Notes: generated by a model not told the origin, from the sequence alone. Numbered from the stretch's first letter, positions 1 to 18,280 are shown. The stretch is DNA of 64,000 nt from Enoplolaimus lenunculus (GCA_030248215.1 JASANG010000621.1:248001-312000), one strand, 5' to 3'. Program-made: numbers and translations.

Positions 1-341
1 TTTTCACCTTCCGGTTCCGGTAAATTTTTACCGGATTTAAAAATTCCGGTGTTATAATTTGGCCGTTTTCTTAACTTTGCTAATTTTTAAGAATCTCTTT
101 TGAAAGCCACTTGTACTCAGAATATAAGCCGTTGATGGTGGATTTCACTTCAGTCGACGACGAAAATCTAAAATACAACAAATAAAATAAATACCTATGT
201 TCGACTAAGGTTGTTTCACAAATAATAGAGCAAAAAATACTATTAAAATGAAATTTTTGGTGAAATGCATTTTTCATTTTCCGGTTCCGGTAAAATTTTC
301 AAATTCCGGTTCCGGTAAATTGTAATTCCGGTTGCACCCTG
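1..341 (-). mobile_element. hAT-like MITE, family A, partial (cut by window edge)
   Basis: The segment ends with CCGGTTGCACCCTG, the inverse of the CAGGGTGCAACCGG terminus seen at 34147 and near 1000. It is rich in the repeated phrase CCGGTTCCGGTAAA, as are other family A copies. The other end lies before base 1. No coding capacity is seen. Confidence 0.8.
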
Positions 342-720
342 CATATAGCATGTATTACCAGTTAGGGGTACGTTTTCAAGCTGATGAACTCCTGCAGTTT
401 AACATCTCATACTTAGCATAAAAGTCGGACAAATCCAATACGTATTGCATAAATCCGAATGTCGAACCTCGTTACTCACTGGTTCTAAAGATACAGGACC
501 TTGCTGATAAGTTGGCGAATTAAAAAAATTGATGCTTGATTGTGTAAAACCTTAAAAAATTTGCGCGTACGAATTGTTTCGCAAAATACGTATTAGCATA
601 GTATTAAAAAGGATTTCAAACAAATACGGTAATTTTTGTACAAAAAAGCACAATTTCGTTTACTTTATGCCTAATTTTATTCAACTTTCTGAATTCTTTT
701 TCGACAATTTATTTTTTCAG
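342..720. other. Non-coding stretch before the first visible SDHB exon
   Basis: AT-rich sequence that should be SDHB intron, ending in a good acceptor (ATTTTTTCAG at 711-720). The open frame running through it from about 574 has no resemblance to an SDHB presequence, and I could not find a convincing initiator exon with a compatible donor. Confidence 0.6.
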
Positions 721-7607
<6,887 letters not shown>

Positions 7608-8275
7608 TTAATTTGACTGTAACGTATTTTGTGTGGTGCAAATTTAGTTGTGCTGGCATTGCTCATCTGAAGCTATTTCAAAGTCACCAAGATCGTGTTT
7701 TTAGGGGATTTTAGAGCTTTGTAACGCCGCGCGCCTAAAGGTAAGCGGATTTCCCTTTGTGCGCCTATTGATTGAAGCAGGCGTTTTAAACCGAGCTAGA
7801 ATTTTTAGGTTAGTCTAATTAATGGTTTTCGAAAGAAATTTCACTTGACATACAGTCACAGATAGAATTAAGTGTGATCGCGTTTCAAACGGCGACTTTG
7901 ATTGTGATTGCTCGAAACCGCGACTGTTGTTGCGATTGACCAGTATTAAATTTCCAGTCGTGTATAATCGTGGTTTGAAGTCTGACTGTGGATGGAATAG
8001 TTCCAGGATTTGATGCCGTACAACTTTAGTTGGTGTGTTCCATTGTAGTATTGTATTTATATTAGCTATTATTTTGGTGGCCCTTGTTTTGTCAATACTA
8101 GTAAAAAGTGGCTTGGGAAAGTTTAATCAGTTTTGACAGATGTTTGTAAAAATAAAAGTAATGTTTTGTACTAAAATCTATACGCATTTCACGGGAAAAA
8201 TTTATCGTGTTAATTGTATATGTGATCAGTGGATTAACTTTTATGGGTTTAAAACATGTAGTTGACTGTGATGTG
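7608..8275. other. SDHB 3' flank, nothing further seen
   Basis: AT-rich sequence holding the presumed SDHB 3' untranslated region. No exon, RNA gene or terminal inverted repeat is recognised. Confidence 0.5.
8151..8156 (+). promoter_or_regulatory. Candidate polyadenylation signal of SDHB
   Basis: AATAAA lies 544 bases after the SDHB stop codon, in AT-rich sequence, and is followed by a T-rich stretch. This is only a hexamer match; no transcript evidence is available, and other AT-rich variants closer to the stop could be used. Confidence 0.3.
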
Positions 8276-8560
8276 TAGGGTGCAACCGGAATTCTACCAA
8301 TACAATTGAAGCATGCAAATATTCACCGAACTTTGTGAAATTTTAAAGAGAATAGCGTATGCACCGAAATTTTTAAGATTTTGAATGAATTTCGTCATTT
8401 TTATTTCATATCGAACAATTACAGAATGTTTGTAATGATAAATTGCGTGATATGATATTTACAAATATTGAGCAAAAACATAACAGAATTTTTGGTATTT
8501 CTCTAACGTAAACGGAGACCGTTTTACTGGAAACTCCAACGGATATCCGGCTACGCCCTG
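8276..8560 (+). mobile_element. hAT-like MITE related to family A
   Basis: Starts TAGGGTGCAACCGGAATTCT and ends GGATATCCGGCTACGCCCTG. The ends form an imperfect inverted repeat of the CAGGGTGCAACC class. The interior keeps AAACGGAGACCG. Flanking 8-mers do not match, so the insertion is old or the borders are slightly off. Length 285 bp, non-coding. Confidence 0.7.
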
Positions 8561-9613
8561 TAAATACTAATTTTCTGAATTTTAGTATGTTCTAAAAATG
8601 TGTTTATAGTATATGTTGTGTTATTGATTTGTCAAGCGCCATAGGCAATTCGAATGGTTGAGATTTTAGGGCCAATGTTACCCTAACGGTAGTCGCATTT
8701 TCCAAGGACAGCAATGTACCAGGAGTACACACAACAAATAGAAATGGGACAGTTGGACAGCGGCACCGTTGGCCAGTGGGCAGTTGGAACAGAGGGACAG
8801 CTGGGCCCACCCGGAAATGCTCCTCCACATAGAAAAAATTTTCTTTAATTATGGGAGCCAGTGGTGCTGCAGCCCCCTCTTTCCGAGAAACTGAAACGCT
8901 GCCACTACTACACCACATTCTCAGTACCAAATGTATATTTTTATATATTATATATTTAGCTGTACATATGTTTGCACTCCTGGTATATTGCTATCCCGGG
9001 AAAATGGGACGGCCTTTATCGTATTACATGAGCCGATTTTAGTATGAGTTGCGCTTCAGTTAAAATGCGAGTCTATACCTGATATCCGCTCGTTGTTGAT
9101 AGCAATGTATTCAATCTTCACTGCGGCAGTACATTTAATCATCAAAACTGCTGCAGTTACACATTAAACTACGTTTAGTATTCAAAACTGCAAACTCTTG
9201 AGACAATTATTAAAACAACAGAATTAAGACTAACATTTCACAAGGCCAAATTTTAAATTAACAATAAAATTTAAATTGAGGAGTGCGCAAGATACAAGAA
9301 TTGCAATAACAAACAAATACGACAGAATTGATACGAGCAGAATAATGGCAACTTATTATCCTTTGTATGCAAATTCGTAGCGATTACAATTTTTGTGATG
9401 GAGATATATAGCACAACATCGGGACGATGTTTCGTAACCTATATTGCTTCGAAGGATATTGAAGCCAATCTCATTCTTAAACTGGAACTCCTGATGACCA
9501 AATATGCTGTTGTGGCTAATACTTCAACCTTTATGGCCAACTCAAAAATATCAGCCATTTTTTAACTTTATAGACACCCGTGTTCTCTCCTGAGTATCTT
9601 GTCAATTTATCAC
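8561..9613. other. Intergenic stretch, nothing recognisable
   Basis: Contains a patch at about 8740-8830 with repeated GGGACAG and GGCCAGTGGGCAG phrases, and otherwise AT-rich unique-looking sequence. Short open frames on both strands here have no recognisable motif. Confidence 0.5.
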
Positions 9614-10990
9614 TATAGATGGGCACCGGATATCCGTTATGTATCCGAAATGAAACGTGTTTTTGTCTAAAAAAATTTTTGGAATAATTTGCATGGTTTC
9701 ACCACCAAAGCAGCTATAGCTGCCTAACAAAATTCTGTATCCAAACCTCAGTCACAATATTAAACCACATTCTTGCATAATTGTTCCATGATGATTCAAA
9801 ATCTATATTTCTTAACTAAAACATACCAATATTCAAAAAACTTCAGATTAGCGTAATATTTATAGGTAAAATAACTTCGTATGGTGTGTCCTTTGTTGAA
9901 TTTCGGAGATTGTTACTTTTAGGGGCGTAACAGGAGATTAAACGTATCGCTGAGCCTAACCAAAAATTGTAATAATAGAAACCTCTACGGACATGGGCCT
10001 GAGTTTCTGTAGAATTCGATATACGGCTGGGTTTCACAAAGGTCTAGCTTTATCCGTAATTCAATGCAACGCTAATTTACCTCTGGGACGTTTCAGCGGT
10101 ATTATTTAACACAAAGCTTTTCTGAGTTAACACTTCGTGTATCAGAGAATGATGATAGCAAGTCTACTGAGAACATATGATATAGACTACAGATGAACAC
10201 CGGATATCCGGTCCGGATCTGAAAAATGTCTAAGGACCTCTACCTTACAATTTGTTTACACTCTGCACATAAATTTTTTGCGACAAAATGATATGGTCAT
10301 TCATTACCTTACAATTTGTCCTCTCATCATAATACTTTCGTTATAAAATAGGGTCCTACCTTATAATTATCCCGCTAAGAAAATTTTTTGGAGAAACATT
10401 GCGTTTCAAAATATTTACCATCCCGCCCATTTCGAAATTTCTGGATCCGCTGCTGAAAACGCGACACCAGTATAAAACATGGGCTGACGTTTGTACGACT
10501 TAGCGTAAGTGTATTTCAATCTGGTTCTTTGTTCTTGGAACTTAAAACGATTCAAGTATATATAGTTCGAGGAAAGGGTTATATTCGATGGAATCTCTAT
10601 TGCAGTGGTTTAAATAAAGGCAAAGGACAAGCCAAATCAACTCAGTTTTAAGTTGTCAACCCAAGTATTTATTTAGTAGTCTGTAGCAATCTTCTAAACT
10701 GAATACCCAGAACTATTGAGGTACTGTAGTGAGTGACCCGAATAAGAGGGGAAAACCCAACCAAACCCCCGCTTGAGGGTCCGGGTACTTCCTTTAGAGC
10801 AACAAGTTAAAACAAGTGCTTAAGAAACGAAAATTGAGGTTCGGAAACTCAAAAAACACAAAATCGAGTTTCAAATATCCGAAATAGAAAATTTCATTTC
10901 GGACATCCGTATATATACGGATATCCGGATAAATATCCAGCAAGAATTGCCGGATATCCGGATGTGAAAAATATCCGATGCCCATCACTA
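9614..10990. mobile_element. hAT-like non-autonomous element, 1.38 kb
   Basis: Left end TATAGATGGGCACCGGATAT and right end ATATCCGATGCCCATCACTA are inverted repeats, flanked by TTTATCAC (9606-9613) and TTTATCAT (10991-10998), a 7-of-8 target duplication typical of hAT elements. No transposase is recognisable inside. A second left-end-like sequence, CAGATGAACACCGGATATCC near 10190, suggests a nested or rearranged copy. The phrase TTTCTGGATCCGCTGCTG near 10440 is the end of a different hAT-like family. Confidence 0.8.
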
Positions 10991-11149
10991 TTTATCATGA
11001 ATTTCTGTCTCCATATATTTCACAAGTTGGCTCCTGATATTGCAATGATCCCATTGAGGTCCTGTAATGCAGAGGCATAACACATGAAAGAAACAATTCC
11101 CTGCTTTTTACTGGGGTTAGGTATACCGACAAGTTGCCCCAGTGGTACA

Positions 11150-12440
11150 CCTCTTTAGCTATGCCGATGTTTCTTGATAGCAGTTAAGCCGCATCGCTTA
11201 ACTGCAATCAGTTGACATGGTTCGTCGATTGGAGTGAAATGCCTTTTGCGTGTGTTGACATTATCTTGGTTTGCCACCGAATCCGAACGTGCCAAAAAAG
11301 GCTGTACAAGGCTTGCAGACACGGCTTTTGACAGAATGACTCCTGTTTTATCACTTTTCAAACATAGTCCGTGGTGCGGAACCAATTCAGTCACTTTAAA
11401 CGGACCACGCCAAACATTTTGGTCTTTAGTGAATTTTAGAGTGTCTCGTCGCGCATTAAACCACAGAACAAGGTCTCCGGCGCGGTAAATTTGAGCTTTT
11501 TTCGCCTCCGACCATGCCGTATTTTCATCTTTTCTTGAGTCTTTTTAATATTTTGCTATTGTGTTCGCGTCCAGAATTGATCGCCAAACAGCGAGTGAAT
11601 TCAGTGTCATTTCCGAATTCTCCTCAACGTACGCTGCATTGATATTTTCTGAGAGTTTAGGCTGTCTCCGATACATTAGCTCATATGGCTTTATTTTTCA
11701 TGCTCGTTGCGGACCAGTTCTGTAGCAAAATAAAGCCTCATTGACCAAACAGTCCCAATCATGTTTGTCGCAGTCCGATAGCATCTTTTTCATAGTATTA
11801 TATAATGTGCAAAGTTTGATTGAAGCGTTCAGCTAGTGTCTAGGACGGTGGGTGGTAGCTTGAAAAAACACACCGTTACATTGTTAATTGAGGCCAAGTC
11901 ATTCATTACTGAGTTTACAAATTCGCTGCCGTTGTTTGAAGAGAGGACCACAGGAAACCCTTTGTCCAGGAAAATATTGTAGAGAGAGCTCTCGCGACAG
12001 TTGATGCCTTTCTGTCTGGCAAAGGTATTGATTCTGGCCGTTTTTATACTAGAGCTACAGCTACCAAAATGTACCGATTTCCGCGTTCCGAATTGTGCGT
12101 GGTGATGAGATCCATTTCAACATGATACCAGACGGTTGTTACAGGAAGTTGCTAAAGTGGTGTGTTCGCTGGCATACCTCACAAGACTTGACGTACTTTT
12201 CAACATTTCCTTTTCAGATTAGGCCAGTAATACTGTTCCATGATAATTGCGTTTGTTCTGTCACGACCGAAATGGCCTCGTGAATCTTGGTGATCCTGCA
12301 TTTATATGATCGCGTTCATTTGGGTCCACAAACTTGTTCCATTGGTTGCCGTACCGGATATAAATTGGTCGTTTTCTAGCTTGAACTACTTGCGTTTTGA
12401 TCTAAGTTTCCGTTTGCTATTCTTTTTTCGATATAGACAA
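11150..12440 (-). mobile_element. Ty3/gypsy LTR retrotransposon fossil, integrase part only
   Basis: The minus strand encodes recognisable pieces of the end of a Ty3/gypsy pol gene. In order from high to low coordinates: a zinc-binding region with the YYWPNL-type phrase (about 12200-12330), the catalytic core with an NGSEFVN-type phrase near 11940, the PYELMY-type segment near 11680, and the C-terminal domain with the WRGPFKVTEL phrase near 11400. Gag, protease, reverse transcriptase and LTRs were not found nearby. It is broken, with several interruptions, and looks like an old fragment rather than an active copy. No host function is suggested. Confidence 0.85.
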
Positions 12441-14704
12441 GTACATCTAGAAAATTGGCTAAACAGGCTTGTTATTCAAACATATTTGACTTTTGTCTTA
12501 ATCGTTTTTGTGAAACAACGTCTTAAATTTCGTACGGTTAAGTCTGAAACACTTCAAAGCTAGGTATATTTTTGAAAAATTTCGAAAATAAAGGTCTGGA
12601 CTTCAAGATATATGTCTGCAGTCTGTATTACGATATAAGTTTCTTAAATTTCATGCAATCTTTCTGAAATATATAGACAATTCGTTTTGTGTGTATCGTT
12701 AGCGAATGTGTGCTCCTTTTGCGATAGCAGCACGGAATGTGCAAATTTTATTAGCCTTTCTTCATGTTTTAAGCGCATTTTAGCGGCAAAATTTAAAATT
12801 TATCGATTTACATCGACAACGCAATGAAGAAACTTATAGTTCATTGTTGCGAACGGGGTGGATTAGTATATATCACACGAAGAAGGCCAGTTTTTAGGCT
12901 TACAGTTTTTGCATTTTTGGAGATTAAGCATATATGCAGTCAACGTGTCTTTTAAACTTTCCTTTTGCAACGCCATTTCCTGAACACCGTTATGGTAAGA
13001 CAATTTCATTTTACAATTGCAGGTACAAGGTGTATTTGGTCTTCCCGTTTATGGAATTTTTAAATTTCATTTGAGATGTAGGTTTTTGTAAAAAATGATT
13101 ATGTACCGACAGTAAAAGCTGAGATTTTTTCCATAAACATTCCTCGTTTGACACCTGACAGCGTTTAGTGCATTATCACGTTCGTCATTTTTTTAAAAGA
13201 TTGTCATAATTTACGCCTATATTTAGCGCTGAAATATATACATAGATATAATGTGCCAATAACTATATTAGTCTTTGAGTTATGCCATCTGGTATATATT
13301 GTAACAGAAACATAATATTTGGTTGCTATGTTTCATTTGTTATAAAACCGGCATACTTTTGTCATTAAGGCCTGAGCTTTTGGCTTATGTTGTATACCTG
13401 CTTATATTGTGCTCGTTTAATTAAGCGAAATTAACTGCATCTTGTAACTTGTGGGGGTCGCATTCTGCTAGGTCTGTGCCTTGGGTTTCCACCTAAAAGC
13501 GAGATTTAGAACCTTTTTAGTGACCAATTAATTCTTTGGCCGGGTCGATGTGACTGGTCACGCTTCCCTACACGGCTCTGAGACCAATTTTAAAGTCCTA
13601 TTTTTGGTCCCGTAAATTTATGGTAGGCTGGGCAACTGAGCCAGACGGAATTGTTCGCCACGTGAACACTGTTTGAACAAAATATCGCGACCGATGCGAG
13701 CTAAAAGCTACACACTATGCCATTAATTCTGGTACAAAACTTTAGTTTGAGGTCTTTGTGGGCGTATTTTTGTCTTGGAGTTAAAACAAAGTGTAGAAAT
13801 GCTCGTTGCCAGAAATTAGGGTTTGAGTTTTTAAGAATTCGCGAGCGAAGCGAGCGAGAAACCATACATTGTTTCAGTATTAGATCCCTGTGTAAGAGTT
13901 TCAAAACGTTTCTTAATTACTGAACTGCTTGGTCTCAATCACCAAACCGTACCATGTCAAGGACTTGTGTAACTGTGAAGCTTTGTACAGTTTTATTACC
14001 TTTAGTTTTGAACTGATTAGGTTGGGGAATTTGACTATGAAGTTTTCCTTTGAACAGCGCCGCAGGTAGAATTTTTCGAAAATTGAAAATATTCTTGTAA
14101 ATTATGACACACGAACTGATTCGGATTAGGAGAGGGGCCGCGGCCTCCCGCCCCACCCCCACTCTGTACACCATTGAAAGGGCTTAACTGAAAGAGTTCC
14201 GTTATATACGTAGGACAGCGATTCGCTGCATGCCCGCTTACTTTAATTTTTCTGCAATTTGCTGCTTGAAATCGCGATTGCTTTTCATATGTGATGTACC
14301 GGCAATTTGTTTTACTGGCAATCTATTCTAATAGCCGTTTACTTTAGCAAGTACATTGACCGGTTTTATTCAAGAAATTGACATCCCACAAATTTTCACT
14401 TTTGTTTCAAATTGAAGTTTTGTTGCCGCAAAGTTTGATGATTTTATATGCATTTATAAGTCTTGCATTTATGAATAGGTTTTAAATGCGAAGTTGGAAA
14501 TATATTGTTGTAGCCTATGAGAACAGTAATACAAAAAATGATTTCATAGAACTATTCGTATTAGATATTTTAATTGGCACTCGACGAAACAAAGCCCATT
14601 TCTTTATGGCCGCAACCTAGCGTGTGTTATGCCTGCGCGGGAGGTACTTATAGTTTTTTTCAGCAGTATAAAAACGTTATTTATATGGAAATTTATCATT
14701 TTTA
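12441..14704. other. Intergenic stretch with one copy of a GCGAGCGAAGCGAGCGAGAA motif
   Basis: AT-rich sequence without a recognisable exon. A motif GCGAGCGAAGCGAGCGAGAA lies at about 13843-13862, followed by ACCATACATTG; a similar phrase recurs in other repeats of the window. A GC-rich patch at 14133-14165 (GGGGCCGCGGCCTCCCGCC) is the only compositional oddity. No terminal inverted repeats recognised. Confidence 0.5.
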
Positions 14705-14959
14705 TGCAACTTCCATATATAATATCATGCGAACAGCACGTGGCTTTTGAGAGTTAGTATGATGCACACTGAAGCTAAAAAGCTTCAGTGTCGAGTACGT
14801 TTAAGCTTAAAAGTACCAGTATGCGGGACACTGAAGGCAAAAAAGCTTCAGCGTCCAGCACACTGAAGCTAAAAAGTTTCAGTATGCCGGACACTAAAGC
14901 CAAAAAAGCTTCAGTGTATTGTGTACCCGACGTGTACGCTTGATATTGTGGAAGTTGCA
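14705..14959. mobile_element. PIF/Harbinger-like MITE with four internal hairpins
   Basis: Ends TGCAACTTCCATATATAATA and TGATATTGTGGAAGTTGCA are inverted repeats, flanked on both sides by TTA (14702-14704 and 14960-14962), the target duplication expected of PIF/Harbinger elements. Between about 14768 and 14920 there are four near-palindromes built from ACTGAAGCTAAAAAGCTTCA or close variants, in tandem. No coding capacity. Length 255 bp. Confidence 0.85.
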
Positions 14960-15622
14960 TTACTGAATTTGTACTTAAATAAAATTTGATTTATAATTTT
15001 AGCGGCCCGTAACCAGAAGGGTGCCAGGAAAAGCTCAATCCTATAGAGAATCCTGGCTCCTTAAAATATTTTAGCACCACATGTAAGTCGTGTGAAATCC
15101 TTGCAAGCGATTCCATAGAATTTTGACCACATCTAGCTTGAGCGTTAATTTTTCGACACTGAATTCTTTTAATTTTACAGTCGCACACAATTTTCTTCTA
15201 ATGTTATCATTTAAGAGTTGCTTTTGGTAGACAGTATCCACCGGATCAGAGCAAGGATACTGGAGTGTGCATGTGCTTATTTTCAATAGCAGGGCTACAA
15301 CGAATTCGTATGGACCAGGCATGCAATAAACCTTTAGTTTTCATAGATTCTCGTTTAGGTTCTTATTTACTTCCCACAACAAACCCCCCTACCGCACATA
15401 CTTGACTGGATTTACAAAATAGGCTTAGTTTTATGATTAAGGTTAGAATTAGGCTTAAATGTAGGCTTTGGAAAATAATAAATTGTAATGCGTGGCGAAA
15501 CGTTTGCCATCTATTAAACACTAGTGTGGGATAAGTAAAAAGTAAATTTCTTTACATGTAAGGGTATAGAATTTGTTCAGGTCTTGTTCCGTACATGTTC
15601 TGTGGCCCTAAATTTATTTTAG
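14960..15622. other. Upstream flank of the Di-Ras gene
   Basis: Non-coding by eye. Contains spaced TTAGGCTT-like hexamers at about 15419-15470. The initiator exon of the Di-Ras gene may lie here or further upstream, but I cannot place it: no ATG with a compatible donor stands out. Confidence 0.5.
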
Positions 15623-17436
15623 GATATTTTGAATTCGTTACCCGAATACAACAGCGACTATCGCGTTGTTGTGTTTGGTGCGTCAGGCGTGGGAAAAAGT
15701 TCAATTGTGCGCCGCTTTATCGACGGCGAATTCCCAGATCAGTATGTTCCCACGGTTGAAGACACTCACAGTCAGCTAATTAATTGCAGTAAACAGCATA
15801 CTGCAGTTTGTTGTTTACTGGTTACAGGTACATTGACGACAGATCGAGCATTTTTCGGTGAAAGAAACTTTTTGTTTTTGAAATTTTAGTTTATTTTAAA
15901 CCAAGCTTAGTAAATTATATTGTTATTTTAAAATTACAGCTACACTAGTTTACATCAAGCATAAGTAATTATTAAGTTATGAGCCAGTTTTAGACTTATT
16001 CTTACGCTGACGTTTTAGGTTTAGGCGTATAAGTGGAGCGTAATGTTATGCTAGTAAAACATTTTCTAGACACTTCCGGGTCGCATGAGTTTCCGGCAAT
16101 GCAACGGTTGGCGATGGCTCGGGGCAATGCGTTCATGCTAGTGTACACCATCACGCGCCCAGATACATTTCGCCGGTTATACAGCATATTTGATGAAATT
16201 CAAAAAGTCAAAGGTATACACAAATCATTCCTCACTGAATGATATACAGTTTGCTTAAAAACACGAGAAATTTCATCCATGAAATTTCCCGAACCTTCGA
16301 CAAGAGTCTGACAGAGCCGGAGGTCGGTTTTCAGTTCGAGCTGGAAGCAGATTTCCAGTTGCACCTGGCACCATACATAAAACACTGTATAAACCTTATA
16401 TGAAACGAATTCATGCTTAAAGCTTAATCATATTTCACTGCCACGACTTTGCTGATTTTCCACCCCTTTGTCTTAATTAAACTCCTTTTAATTGGTGGTC
16501 ACCATATCCGAAAAAGCGATTAAAATATAGACCCGTATTCTCAAATGTGTGTAGGACCTAATACCAGTTGGCTATTTGGTCTTACAGTTTTCGAAGCAGT
16601 GAGTGGCGGGGTTAAATTTCACGCATTCTTCGGTTTTAATTGGTTCTAGTTTTGTGCCAAGGGGTTTATAAGTTTGAAAACCATCGCTAACTGGAAATAG
16701 GTACTGTTACTATACGCAATTGAGAATACGGGCAATTGCCTCCACAGCTGTGGTAAGTCGTTAACAATCATTTAGACAATTTCTGTAACAAGTATATCTG
16801 GTATTTGCGCCCCGCTGCATTTTTGTCTGGTTCTGCAGCTGCCTGCTATTCTTTAGCTTGAATTATTGACAAGATCCAATGTATACCTATTATGAGACTA
16901 TAGAACAAATCTTGTCAGGTCTTAACTGTTTCAACGCCTCTCATCAGATAGTTTTGAATTAAAATCTTAAGCTTAAAATATTTTCGTTTTAACGGATGTT
17001 GAAATTGCTTTGAACAGGCTCAGCGCTCGACGAAACACCAATCATCCTGGTCGGCAACAAAAAAGACGAACCAAACCGTAAAATCAAACCTGAAATCGGC
17101 CAAGCTCAAGCGAAGCAATGGGGCGCAGCATTTATCGAAACATCAGCGAAATGTAACGAAAATATTACTGAACTGTTCACAATGTTGTTAGCGTTGGAAA
17201 CCCGTCGTAGTCTGTCGCTGATCACTGAAGACCAATTAGAAAGAGTCACCGCAAGAAGAGGGAGAAGAAAAATTAAAAAGAAGCAACAAAACAGTAGCGG
17301 AAAACAAAAGAAAACAACGGAAACAACAGGAAAAAGTGCTGGCGAGTCCGGTCTGGGGGTGGAAGCGAACCATTGCACGGTGAAAAATCAAGATGAAACT
17401 AATGAGTCTGATGTTAAAAAATGTTCTGTGATGTAG
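15623..17436 (+). CDS. Di-Ras family small GTPase, three exons, start exon not found
   Basis: A Ras-superfamily GTPase of the Di-Ras/Rig group (DIRAS in vertebrates, drn-1 in C. elegans), a membrane-anchored signalling switch. Exons: 15623-15827, 16070-16213 and 17018-17436 (stop TAG); phases join exactly, giving 255 residues without the first exon. Visible boxes: G1 GASGVGKSS near residue 18, switch I YVPTVEDT, G3 DTSG followed by SHEFPAMQRL, G4 NKKD, G5 ETSAK, and C-terminal CAAX box CSVM after a basic stretch RRGRRKIKKK. The CAAX ends in Met, which favours farnesylation. As in other Di-Ras proteins, the position of the catalytic Gln of Ras is Ser, implying slow GTP hydrolysis. Compared with about 199 residues in human DIRAS2, it has a few extra residues before the G3 box and a tail about 45 longer. 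Met must come from an upstream exon. Confidence 0.93.
16532..16732. mobile_element. MITE with long inverted ends in Di-Ras intron
   Basis: Starts CCCGTATTCTCAAATGTGTG and ends with GCAATTGAGAATACGGG; the inverted similarity continues inward over about 45 bases (ACCAGTTGGC against GCTAACTGG). Related ends occur at about 25335-25373 and 48384-48412. No target duplication is obvious. It lies wholly inside the intron 16214-17017. Superfamily not assigned. Confidence 0.75.
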
Positions 17437-18104
17437 AGGGATACTCAAAGTTGCCTTATATTTTTTAAAATGAAAATATGCTTTGTTTATGCTTTGAAAT
17501 GTGAATTTAGCAGGTACTGCTTTTAAGGTGTGATTGCTTCTAAAGGCAGATTGGTTTTGAAGCTATATACGTGAGAGATATTTAAAGATGCGACGTGAAA
17601 TAAGACAATTAGTGAAAAAATTTAAAAGGCAGAAACATAAAACAGGGAAGTGATTAATTTTTTAATTATCCAGATAAAATCATTGTAAAAGCAAGTTTAT
17701 TATAATGTGACAGTTTGGGTGTGACCAATTGGTCAGTGTTTCTCCACTACTGCTTTATTATCATTATTATTTAGATTGATCCTGCGGTTCGAGCGATTTT
17801 ACCGCAAGAAACACCAATCACGTATAATTTTTTATGAAATACGATTTCGTGGCAGTAGAATTTTGTTGCAGAACAAAAATTTCGCTATTCAAAATACGTT
17901 TACGACAATCTTGGCCGTGTAGGCTGTTTACCGCGACCGGCTGGCTCGGACGTACCCCGACTGGCCGTCCGGTGGCCGGTTGCACCTCTGTACTAAGTCT
18001 AAAGCCAAGCGTACTACAAAGAGTATGAGCCAGTGGTAAAATGCAAAATTGAGTCTTCAGCCGGAGGACAGATGATATATAACTTGTCTAAACTTTTTAG
18101 CAAA
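17437..18104. other. Di-Ras 3' flank
   Basis: AT-rich sequence following the stop codon and presumably including the 3' untranslated region. No clear AATAAA close to the stop; GATAAAAT at about 17673 is a weak candidate. A GC-richer patch near 17930-17985 has no recognisable feature. Confidence 0.4.
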
Positions 18105-18280
18105 ATTTTTTAGGGACACAATGGGAGAGCTTGGGCCTTAAGTGAAATTTTTCAATAAATTTTGGACGCAGGATGATCAAGAAAGATCATGAGAAGCTAA
18201 AATTTACACAAACATTTCAAAGCTTATCATTTTTTGGCAAACGCCGGCTGGATAATAGCTGAAAAGATCCAAGTATTAAA
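18105..18280 (+). repeat. Fragment of the long-TIR family X
   Basis: Ends with TTTTTGGCAAACGCCGGCTG followed by GATAATAGCTGAAAAG, which resembles the right end of the element at 21914-22528. The preceding AATTTTTCAATAAATTTTGG and GGATGATCA phrases also align with it. The left end is not seen, so it is partial. Confidence 0.6.

Noticed and set aside
16033-16242. Longer second Di-Ras exon starting near 16033
   Set aside because: The residues before DTSG do not fit the family, while acceptor TTTTCTAG at 16069 joins in phase to the donor at 15828 and restores the expected VTDTSG.
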